Assembly: GCA_902776365.1 (NCBI GenBank)
Contig: CACYPU010000014.1
Location: forward strand, 1 to 47,511
Length of the DNA stretch: 47,511 bases
Reading direction: 5' to 3'
Source: an uncultured Bacteroidota bacterium
Lineage (GTDB): Bacteria; Bacteroidota; Bacteroidia; Bacteroidales; P3
How positions within the stretch are numbered: position 1 is the first letter of the stretch; every line of letters begins with the position of its first letter. A model generated the notes under the pieces. The model was not told the origin of the DNA. It was given only the letters and a program-made list of their open reading frames with translations, and did not search any database. The position numbers and the translations under genes are program-made. Below are positions 33,422-39,911 of this stretch, one piece after another.

Positions 33422-33778
33422 TTATTTACCCAACGATAATTCCACACTGACGGAGTCCATCTGTCCTCCCAGCGGAGGATTCAGTTTACTGACTGTCACA
33501 GTGACAGATTCCACGGCAGGGAAGTCCGCCAGCACCTTCTCCCCCACCCTACGGGCCACATGTTCCAACAGATGGGATGGCTTCATCATCTCAGCCTTCA
33601 CCACCTGGTAGACATCCAGATAACTCACCGTATCGGCTATGTTATCAGACACTTCCGCCTTCTTTGTGTCGGTCGTAAACGAGAGGTCGACACGAAAATG
33701 GGTGCCGATGGCACGTTCCTGCTCAAAACAGCCATGATGCGCGTAGAAACGCATATCTTTAATGGTGATAACAGCCAT
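33422..33778 (-). CDS. folB: Dihydroneopterin aldolase
   Basis: A 118-aa FolB, which converts 7,8-dihydroneopterin to 6-hydroxymethyl-dihydropterin and glycolaldehyde in folate synthesis. Motifs are ITIKDMRFYAHHGCFEQERAIGTHFRVDL (active-site Glu region), SYLDVYQVVKAEM, LLEHVARRVGEKVL and SVTVTVSKLNPPLGG (catalytic Lys). The ATG at 33776-33778 gives the family's normal length and lies 4 nt after the pheS stop; an upstream extension would overlap pheS. Confidence 0.95.
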   Translation of the reverse strand: MAVITIKDMRFYAHHGCFEQERAIGTHFRVDLSFTTDTKKAEVSDNIADTVSYLDVYQVVKAEMMKPSHLLEHVARRVGEKVLADFPAVESVTVTVSKLNPPLGGQMDSVSVELSLGK

Positions 33779-33782
33779 GGAA

Positions 33783-34826
33783 TCAGATAATATTGTCGAA
33801 CTGGTGCAGGAAACGGAGGTCGTTCTCAAAGTAAAGACGCAGGTCACGAATCTGGTATTTCAACATGGCCATACGCTCCACTCCCATGCCAAAGGCAAAT
33901 CCCGTATACTCCTTACTATCAATACCGCAGGCATCAAGGACGTTGGGGTCTACCATGCCGCAGCCCAGAATCTCCAGCCAACCGGTACCTTTGCAGATGT
34001 TGCAGCCCTTGCCGCCACAAATATTGCATGAGACATCCATCTCGGCGCTGGGCTCCGTAAAGGGAAAGTAGCTGGGTCTGAGACGAATCTGCGTATCTTG
34101 TCCGAACATCTCCTTTGCGAAATAAAGCAGCGTCTGCTTGAGGTCGGCGAAGGTCACTTTCTTGTCCACATAAAGGCCTTCCACCTGATGGAAGATACAG
34201 TGAGCACGTGCGCTAATTGCCTCATTCCTAAACACTCTACCGGGAGCGATGATGCGGATGGGAGGCTTGTGGGTCTCCATCACTCGCACCTGCACTGACG
34301 AGGTGTGGGTGCGCAGGGCCACATCCATCTTGCCCTCCTCTTTCTGAACGAAGAAGGTGTCCTGCATGTCGCGGGCCGGATGGTCGGGCGGAAAGTTCAA
34401 CGCCGAGAAGAGGTGCCAGTCGTCCTCAATCTCCACCGACTCCTCGATGGTGAATCCGATACGGGCAAAAATCTCAGCTATCTCGTTCATTGTCACCGAC
34501 AACACATGGCGGCTGCCTCGCTGTGCAAAGTCGGTGGGCAGGGTCAGGTCGTGACGGTCTTCGGCCTCGGCACGCTCCTCAACAAAATTCTTAAACTCCT
34601 CCACCTTGGCCAACGCGGCGTTTTTCAAATTGTTAAGAGCCACACCCATCTCCTTTTTCTGGTCGTTGGGAAGGGCCTTGAACTGCTCAAACAGTTCGTT
34701 CATCACGCCCTTGCGACCCAGGAAACGGATGCGGAATTTCTCCACCTCGGCGGCACGGTCCTCGAACTCCTCGATACGTGCCGCATTAATTTCTTCAATG
34801 TACTTGGAAATAAGATCTTTCAGCAT
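33783..34826 (-). CDS. pheS: Phenylalanine-tRNA ligase alpha subunit
   Basis: A 347-aa class II synthetase subunit. The N-terminal coiled coil is followed by the catalytic core with DFAQRGSRHVLSVTMNEIAEIF, HPARDMQDTFFV, RTHTSSVQVRVM, the motif 2 region FRNEAISARAHCIFHQVEGLYVDK, and motif 3 FAFGMGVERMAMLKYQIRDLR. The zinc-like CNICGGKGCNICKGTGW loop is typical of the bacterial enzyme. The family's (alpha-beta)2 partner pheT is not in this window. It follows the cyclophilin gene by 10 nt. Confidence 0.98.
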   Translation of the reverse strand: MLKDLISKYIEEINAARIEEFEDRAAEVEKFRIRFLGRKGVMNELFEQFKALPNDQKKEMGVALNNLKNAALAKVEEFKNFVEERAEAEDRHDLTLPTDFAQRGSRHVLSVTMNEIAEIFARIGFTIEESVEIEDDWHLFSALNFPPDHPARDMQDTFFVQKEEGKMDVALRTHTSSVQVRVMETHKPPIRIIAPGRVFRNEAISARAHCIFHQVEGLYVDKKVTFADLKQTLLYFAKEMFGQDTQIRLRPSYFPFTEPSAEMDVSCNICGGKGCNICKGTGWLEILGCGMVDPNVLDACGIDSKEYTGFAFGMGVERMAMLKYQIRDLRLYFENDLRFLHQFDNII

Positions 34827-34836
34827 ATATTTTTTA

Positions 34837-35520
34837 TTATTTTATCACTTTGGCACTAATGATTTTGATATCCTGTAGCGGACGGTCGAAACGGTCGCGC
34901 TGGGCGGCAGCGATTTTATCCACAACATTCATACCCTCAACCACTTCGCCATACACCGTATAGTCACCGTCAAGGTGGGGAGCGCCACCCTCCTCGGCGT
35001 AAATCTTGCGCTGTTCGGCCGTATAGTGTTTGCCGAAACGCCTCTCCATCATATTCATCTCGTCATCGTTCCACGTTCTGCCCTGCACGATGTAGAACTG
35101 CGACGCCGACGATTCCTTCTTGGGGTTCACATCATCGCCTTGACGGGCAGCGCAGAGCGCACCACGCTTATTAATATGGTTGTCGCGGAACTCGGCGGGT
35201 ATCGTGTACCCAAGGTCACCTTCGCCGAGCATCTTGCCGGGCTTGGCATCCTTCGAATCAGGGTCACCGCCCTGAATCATAAAGCCTTCGATGACACGAT
35301 GGAAAAGAACTCCGTCATACAGCCCTTCGTTAACCAATTTTATGAAATTATCACGGTGCAAAGGGGTGTCATCATAGAGCAGAAGCACTATTTTTCCGTA
35401 AGAGGTCTGCATTTCGACATAGGTGCCATTAAGGGCATTTTCTTTGTGCAAATCAGCACCTTGCGATTCTGCCGAAAGGGCCGCGAATAAAAAAATCGAC
35501 AAAATTGATATTTTTTTCAT
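34837..35520 (-). CDS. Periplasmic cyclophilin-type peptidyl-prolyl isomerase
   Basis: A 227-aa cyclophilin with a signal peptide (MKKISILSIFLFAALSAESQG). Core motifs are YGKIVLLLYDDTPLHRDNFIKLVNEGLYDGVLFHRVIEGFMIQGGDP (catalytic Arg), ASQFYIVQGRTW and YTVYGEVVEGMNVVDKIA. It catalyses proline cis-trans isomerisation of exported proteins. It heads the operon with pheS, folB and the SecD-P1 lipoprotein, placing two envelope protein-handling genes around two housekeeping ones. Its promoter is interlocked with that of the divergent lipoprotein gene. Confidence 0.95.
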   Translation of the reverse strand: MKKISILSIFLFAALSAESQGADLHKENALNGTYVEMQTSYGKIVLLLYDDTPLHRDNFIKLVNEGLYDGVLFHRVIEGFMIQGGDPDSKDAKPGKMLGEGDLGYTIPAEFRDNHINKRGALCAARQGDDVNPKKESSASQFYIVQGRTWNDDEMNMMERRFGKHYTAEQRKIYAEEGGAPHLDGDYTVYGEVVEGMNVVDKIAAAQRDRFDRPLQDIKIISAKVIK

Positions 35521-35540
35521 CCTATATAGAATAAATTTAC

Positions 35541-35560
35541 TAATTTTGCATGCAAAAATA
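35541..35560. promoter_or_regulatory. Two face-to-face -7 boxes around GCATGC
   Basis: TAATTTTG at 35541-35548 on the plus strand (for the lipoprotein at 35601) and TATTTTTG at 35553-35560 on the minus strand (for the cyclophilin) share the central palindrome GCATGC. Polymerase cannot occupy both at once. Confidence 0.7.
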
Positions 35561-35600
35561 AGAATAAAATTAGAAACGACAACCTAAAAAATAAAGATTT

Positions 35601-35981
35601 ATGAAGAAAAAAATCATCTTTGCTTCCGCAATGTTGTTTTTCAGCATTTTACCGATGCTACTTTTTACCGGTTGTGACAAGGATACCAACTGTTATTTGG
35701 AGGTTTCGGTGATAGACGATGACACAAAAGCGCCCATTCCCAACGCAATTATAGACATCTCTCAATCGGGTGGCGGTGTTGTCCATGTCCAGGGTGTCAC
35801 CGACAACGGCGGCAATTTCAAAGCCACCTTCAAAGCCCCTGCCATCGTCAAGGTTAAAGCCTCCCTCCCGAGACCCGACGCACAGGGCGGCGGCGAACGT
35901 CGCGGCGAGACCCAGGTCCGTCTGCTTGAAGGCGAGACCCTGACCGCCAAAATCTCGCTGACAGGCCAATACTATTTCTAA
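35601..35981 (+). CDS. Small lipoprotein with carboxypeptidase-regulatory-like fold
   Basis: A 126-aa lipoprotein (signal with PMLLFTGCDKD). The mature part, CYLEVSVIDDDTKAPIPNAIIDIS then GVTDNGGNFKATFKAPAIVKVKAS, follows the pattern of a transthyretin-like / carboxypeptidase-regulatory beta sandwich. It ends LTAKISLTGQYYF. The role is unknown. It is followed after 18 nt by the DUF4301 gene. Confidence 0.75.
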   Translation: MKKKIIFASAMLFFSILPMLLFTGCDKDTNCYLEVSVIDDDTKAPIPNAIIDISQSGGGVVHVQGVTDNGGNFKATFKAPAIVKVKASLPRPDAQGGGERRGETQVRLLEGETLTAKISLTGQYYF

Positions 35982-35999
35982 ACACAAATTTCTCGTAAC

Positions 36000-37526
36000 A
36001 TGATATTTAAGCCCTCAAAGCAGGACCTCGAGCAATTGGAACTTCTGGGGTTGACTGTTGACCGTGTACAGGAACAAATCAACCATTTCAAAGAGGGTTT
36101 CCCGAAGTGCCGCCTCGATGCCGCCGCCACTCCCGGCAACAACGGCATCCGTTGCCTCGACGACAAAGAAATCGCCTGGTGCGAGAAACAATACCGCACA
36201 CTCTCCAAAGGGAAGAAAATACTGAAATTCGTCCCCGCTTCGGGAGCGGCAACACGCATGTTCAAAGACCTTTACAGCTTCTCGTCGACCTATTTCGGGG
36301 TGGCGAAGAACTTCGACAAAGAGTTCCCCGAAGTCAAGACCTTCCTTGAGAACCTGCGCACCTTCGCCTTCTTCAACGACCTGAAAGCCTGTATGGAAGC
36401 CTCCGACCTAGACCTCGAAGACTACATGCATCGAGGCGACTACAGCACCGTCATCAATTTCCTCCTCAAGGAGCAGTACCTCGGCTATGGCAGCCTGCCC
36501 AAAGCATTGCTGAAGTTCCACCGCTATGGTGCCGTGCAACGCACTCCGCTAGAGGAACATATCGTCGAAGGCGCCCTCTACGCCCGCAGCAGCGACGGCT
36601 CCGTCAACCTCCACTTCACCATCTCGCCCGAACACCGCACCGGCTTCCGCCGCAAAATTGCCGAGGTGAAGCAGTACTACGAGAGCACTTTCGGCATCAA
36701 ACTGAACATAAGCTTCTCGGAACAAAAACATTACACCGACATCATCGCTGTCGACGAGCAGAACCAGCCCGTGCGTGACGAGAACGGAAAACTCATCTTC
36801 CGCCCAGGCGGACACGGTGCACTCATCGAGAACCTCAACGAACAGCGCGCCGACCTTATCTTCATCAAGAACATCGACAACGTGGTGCCCGACTGGATGA
36901 AGCATACCACGGTGATTTACAAACAAGTACTTGCTGGTATGCTTCTCGACCTGCGCGAGAAATGCTTCAACCACCTCCGTGCCCTCGACGGTAAGCCCGA
37001 CATACGCACCCTCAACAAGATTATCCGCTTCGCAAAGGAGGAACTTAATATCATGGTACCAGAGGGTTGCGATGCCAAGACCCTGCATGCGCTCCTCAAC
37101 CGACCCATGCGCATCTGCGGCATGGTGAAGAACCTGGGCGAACCTGGTGGCGGACCATTCTATACCATTGATTCCAAGAATCGCAGGAGTCTACAGATTG
37201 TCGAGTCAGCACAGATTAACCACAAAGACCCTGAACAGGAGAAAATATTCCAGTCGTCGACCCATTTCAACCCCGTCGACCTAGTGTGCAGCACCAAGAA
37301 CTACCGCGGCCGCTATTTCGACCTCCGCAAATATGTCGACCCGCAGACAGGATTCATCAGCAAGAAGACCAAAGGAGCCCTCACCCTCAAGTCGCAGGAA
37401 CTCCCCGGCCTCTGGAACGGCGCTATGGCCGACTGGATCACCCTCTTTGTCGAGGTCCCCGTGGCCACCTTCAACCCCGTGAAGACCGTCAACGACCTGC
37501 TCCGCAAGGAACACATGGAAAGCTAG
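36000..37526 (+). CDS. DUF4301 family protein
   Basis: A 508-aa cytoplasmic protein matching the DUF4301 family, which is characteristic of Bacteroidota. It begins MIFKPSKQDLEQLELLGLTVDRVQEQI and includes ILKFVPASGAATRMFKDLYSF, a nucleotidyltransferase-like GxxxTRMF loop. Later come FSEQKHYTDIIAVDE, RPGGHGALIENLNEQRADLIFIKNIDNVVPD and a C-terminal NPVDLVCSTKNYRGRYFDLRKYVDP. The GGHGALIENL and KNIDNV blocks recall sugar-nucleotide pyrophosphorylase-like folds, but no reaction is known. It has no signal peptide. It is likely co-transcribed with the small lipoprotein. Confidence 0.88.
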   Translation: MIFKPSKQDLEQLELLGLTVDRVQEQINHFKEGFPKCRLDAAATPGNNGIRCLDDKEIAWCEKQYRTLSKGKKILKFVPASGAATRMFKDLYSFSSTYFGVAKNFDKEFPEVKTFLENLRTFAFFNDLKACMEASDLDLEDYMHRGDYSTVINFLLKEQYLGYGSLPKALLKFHRYGAVQRTPLEEHIVEGALYARSSDGSVNLHFTISPEHRTGFRRKIAEVKQYYESTFGIKLNISFSEQKHYTDIIAVDEQNQPVRDENGKLIFRPGGHGALIENLNEQRADLIFIKNIDNVVPDWMKHTTVIYKQVLAGMLLDLREKCFNHLRALDGKPDIRTLNKIIRFAKEELNIMVPEGCDAKTLHALLNRPMRICGMVKNLGEPGGGPFYTIDSKNRRSLQIVESAQINHKDPEQEKIFQSSTHFNPVDLVCSTKNYRGRYFDLRKYVDPQTGFISKKTKGALTLKSQELPGLWNGAMADWITLFVEVPVATFNPVKTVNDLLRKEHMES

Positions 37527-37563
37527 TTAACATTAACATTTAAAAATAGATAATAGTTTAGAA

Positions 37564-38163
37564 ATGAAAAAATCGACCATCACTATTCTTGTCGTCGTCG
37601 GTGTCCTGGCCATCATCGTGCTGTGGGGCATCAGCGTGAACAACAGCCTCGTAACCAAAGACGAAAATGTGAAAAGCACCTGGAGTCAGGTGGAAAATGC
37701 ATACAAACGTCGTGCAGACCTCGTCAAACAACTGGTAAAAGTTGTAGAAGGTGCCGCCAACTACGAAAAGGGCGTCCTCACCGAAGTCACCAACGCCCGC
37801 GCCGGTATCGAGCAAGTAAAAGTTGACCCTGCAAACCCCTCAAAAGAGCAATTACAGGCTCTTGAGCAGGCTGACCAGAAATTCATGAAAGCCCTCGACA
37901 ACACCATCAAAGTTACCGTCGAGCGCTATCCTGAACTCACTGCCACTCAGAGTTTCCGCGACTTCCAGGTCCAAATCGAAGGCTCCGAGAACCGTATTTC
38001 CACTGCTCGCGACAAATTCATCAAAGCCGTCCAGGAATACAATACCAAGATACGTCGATTCCCCACCAGCATCATTGCCAGTATGTTCGGCTTCGACCAG
38101 AAAGAATACTTCGATGCTCCTCAAGAGGTCGAAGAACCCACTGATATTGAATTCAATATCTAA
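37564..38163 (+). CDS. LemA-family membrane protein
   Basis: A 199-aa protein with one N-terminal transmembrane helix (ITILVVVGVLAIIVLWGISV). The LemA helical domain follows: SLVTKDENVKSTWSQVENAYKRRADLVKQLVKVVEGAANYEKGVLTEVTNARA and YPELTATQSFRDFQVQIEGSENRISTARDKFI. LemA proteins are inner-membrane, mostly helical, of unknown function, and often paired with TPM-domain proteins, as here. The next start codon directly abuts its TAA. Confidence 0.94.
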   Translation: MKKSTITILVVVGVLAIIVLWGISVNNSLVTKDENVKSTWSQVENAYKRRADLVKQLVKVVEGAANYEKGVLTEVTNARAGIEQVKVDPANPSKEQLQALEQADQKFMKALDNTIKVTVERYPELTATQSFRDFQVQIEGSENRISTARDKFIKAVQEYNTKIRRFPTSIIASMFGFDQKEYFDAPQEVEEPTDIEFNI

Positions 38164-38958
38164 ATGAAACGCCTTTCAATCATCCTGATGGTGCTGCTGG
38201 CATTCACGCCGGCAGCACTTTCTCAGTCGGAATGGACGCCCGCGAAGAGCAACCGGCTAGTGAACGATTACTCCGGCATGCTCTCTCCGGAGCAGCAGAA
38301 CACGCTTGAGCAGCGGCTGGAGGCCTTCAACGACTCCACCTCCAACCAGATAGTCATCGTCATCACCCCCACCCTGCATGGCGACGCCCCATGGGCCGTG
38401 GCCCAACGTATCGGACAGTCGTGGGGCGTGGGACAAGAGGAGTTCGACAATGGCGTGGTCATCCTCATCAAGTCAAAAACCGCTGAGGAACCTAATGGCG
38501 ACGTTTTCATTGCCACTGGCTCCGGTGCCGAAGGAGCGCTGCCCGACGCCTTCTGCAAGCGCATCGTCGACGACCACATGATTGAACCGCTGGGCAACGG
38601 CGACTACTACAAAGCGCTGACAGAAGCCCTTGACCTCATCGAACCCGTACTGAGTGGAGAATACAGCTACAATCAGTACAAGAAAGACAAACAGCGCAAC
38701 GCACTGGTAGGGCTGCTCATCTTCGTCGGAGCCATCGCCTTAGTTGCCGGCCTGCTGTTCTACTACGCCAAGAAACACCCTGACCAATGGAAAGGCGGTG
38801 GCAACAGCGGCAACAGTGGTGGCACCGGCGGCATCTTCTTTGGAGGCTTCCCCATCGGATTCGGCGGCAGTCGCGGCGGCGGCTGGAGCGGAGGGGGCGG
38901 ATTCGGAGGATTCGGCGGCGGCAGTTTCGGCGGCGGCGGTGCCGGAGGAAGATTCTGA
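38164..38958 (+). CDS. TPM-domain protein (YgcG type)
   Basis: A 264-aa protein with a signal peptide (…TPAALS). The TPM domain has NRLVNDYSGMLSPEQQNTLEQRLEAF, SNQIVIVITPTLHGDAPWAVAQRIGQSWGVGQEEFDNGVVILI and EGALPDAFCKRIVDDHMIE. A transmembrane helix (LVGLLIFVGAIALVAGLLFYY) follows, then a Gly/Phe-rich tail (GGGGFGGFGGGSFGGGGAGGRF). The TPM fold is linked to phosphatase-like or membrane quality-control roles. It directly follows LemA and is probably functionally linked to it. Confidence 0.93.
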   Translation: MKRLSIILMVLLAFTPAALSQSEWTPAKSNRLVNDYSGMLSPEQQNTLEQRLEAFNDSTSNQIVIVITPTLHGDAPWAVAQRIGQSWGVGQEEFDNGVVILIKSKTAEEPNGDVFIATGSGAEGALPDAFCKRIVDDHMIEPLGNGDYYKALTEALDLIEPVLSGEYSYNQYKKDKQRNALVGLLIFVGAIALVAGLLFYYAKKHPDQWKGGGNSGNSGGTGGIFFGGFPIGFGGSRGGGWSGGGGFGGFGGGSFGGGGAGGRF

Positions 38959-39012
38959 GTGAAAAAAATTGTTAATTTTTCATTTTTCAATCCTCAGTTT
39001 TCATTTTTTTCG

Positions 39013-39020
39013 TATCTTTG
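39013..39020 (+). promoter_or_regulatory. -7 box for the 45-aa protein gene
   Basis: TATCTTTG, leaving a leader of about 70 nt before ATG 39096. Confidence 0.65.
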
Positions 39021-39095
39021 CCGAGCATTTGCAATTGGGAATATCTCAATTACAAACTGACAATCAGCGAAATAAACAATAAAAAAGTATACACC

Positions 39096-39233
39096 ATGGG
39101 TATCAATGCTAACAAAAAAGTGAAGAGAAGAAAGGTTCGCATCAACGGCAACAAGAACTCCACCAACAACTGGGGTATCACCGCCGCTGGTTGGAACGCC
39201 GTCCACAAAGCCATCATCAACGCTGAGGATTAA
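39096..39233 (+). CDS. Small basic protein of 45 aa
   Basis: A 45-residue protein, MGINANKKVKRRKVRING then NKNSTNNWGITAAGWNAVHKAIINAED. A Lys/Arg-rich N-terminal half precedes a GITAAGWNAVHKAI helix. It has its own consensus promoter, a leader of about 70 nt and a strong terminator, so it is a real monocistronic gene rather than a chance ORF. No family was recognised. The charge pattern suggests nucleic-acid or ribosome association, which is inference. The ATG is chosen because an upstream in-frame TTG lies inside the promoter. Confidence 0.75.
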   Translation: MGINANKKVKRRKVRINGNKNSTNNWGITAAGWNAVHKAIINAED

Positions 39234-39251
39234 ATTTTTCTTCCTAAGAGA

Positions 39252-39279
39252 AAAGGCCGCAGCAATGCGGCCTTTTTTT
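39252..39279 (+). terminator. Terminator of the 45-aa protein gene
   Basis: AAAGGCCGCA and TGCGGCCTTT form a 10-bp stem with a GCAA loop, followed by TTTT. The stem can extend outwards through TTCCTAaGA / TTCTAGGAA. Confidence 0.9.
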
Positions 39280-39326
39280 CTAGGAAAACCTAGGATCCCC
39301 TAGGACATCCTAGGATATCTTAGAAA
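39280..39326 (+). repeat. 10-bp phased CTAGGA repeats before the Nudix gene
   Basis: CTAGGAAAAC, CTAGGATCCC, CTAGGACATC and CTAGGATATC at 39280, 39290, 39300 and 39310, then a partial TTAGAA at 39320. The period is exactly 10 bp over about 4.5 units, and three of the junctions form the palindrome CCTAGG. Confidence 0.85.
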
Positions 39327-39338
39327 AAAAACGCAACC

Positions 39339-39911
39339 ATGAAACAGACCACCCTCTGCTACATCGACAACGGCGACAGCTACCTGATGCTGCACCGCGT
39401 GAAGAAAGCCAACGACGCCAGCCACGGAAAGTGGATTGGCGTGGGAGGCAAGTGCGAGGCCGACGAGAGCCCCGACGAATGCATGCTGCGCGAAGTCAAG
39501 GAGGAGACAGGTCTGGAAATCAGCGAGTGGCGCTACCGTGGCATCGTCACCTTCATCTCCGACACCTGGCCCAACGAATACATGCACCTCTTCACCGCCA
39601 CAGGTTGGAAAGGCGAGCCCGACATGAGTATCGACGACGAAGGGGAGCTGGCGTGGATCAAAAAATCAGTGTTAAGTGAGCAGTGTTCAGTGGTTAGTGA
39701 GGCTACACTGGACGGACACGTCAGCCAACTTAACACTAAACAATTACCACTAACCACTCTCCCCCTCTGGGAGGGCGACAAAATCTTCCTCCGCCTGCTG
39801 CTCGACGAGTGGCAGCCCTTCTTCTCTCTGAAACTGGTCTACGAGAACGACATCATGACCTCCGCCCGCCTCAACGGCCAGCCGCTGTATAAACTAGGGG
39901 CCAATGACTGA
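39339..39911 (+). CDS. Nudix hydrolase (MutT-like) with an in-frame palindromic insert
   Basis: A 190-aa Nudix hydrolase of the 8-oxo-dGTP diphosphatase type. The Nudix box GKCEADESPDECMLREVKEETGLEI fits GX5EX7REUXEEXGU. LMLHRVKKANDASHGKWIGVGG precedes it and LPLWEGDKIFLRLL follows near the C-terminus. Between WIKK and LPLWEGDK, where relatives have only a few residues, lie about 30 extra residues (SVLSEQCSVVSEATLDGH...) encoded by an imperfect inverted repeat at 39667-39758. The family hydrolyses nucleotide diphosphate derivatives; the insert lies in a surface loop before the last helix and may be tolerated. Its stop overlaps the helicase start by 8 nt. Confidence 0.9.
   Translation: MKQTTLCYIDNGDSYLMLHRVKKANDASHGKWIGVGGKCEADESPDECMLREVKEETGLEISEWRYRGIVTFISDTWPNEYMHLFTATGWKGEPDMSIDDEGELAWIKKSVLSEQCSVVSEATLDGHVSQLNTKQLPLTTLPLWEGDKIFLRLLLDEWQPFFSLKLVYENDIMTSARLNGQPLYKLGAND
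39667..39758 (+). repeat. In-frame palindromic element inside the Nudix gene
   Basis: AGTGTTAAGT (39668-39677) and AGTGGTTAGT (39689-39698) recur as complements ACTTAACACT (39728-39737) and ACTAACCACT (39749-39758), in the same order. A central GGCT...AGCC can close the structure. It is read through as about 30 codons without stops. Confidence 0.8.
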
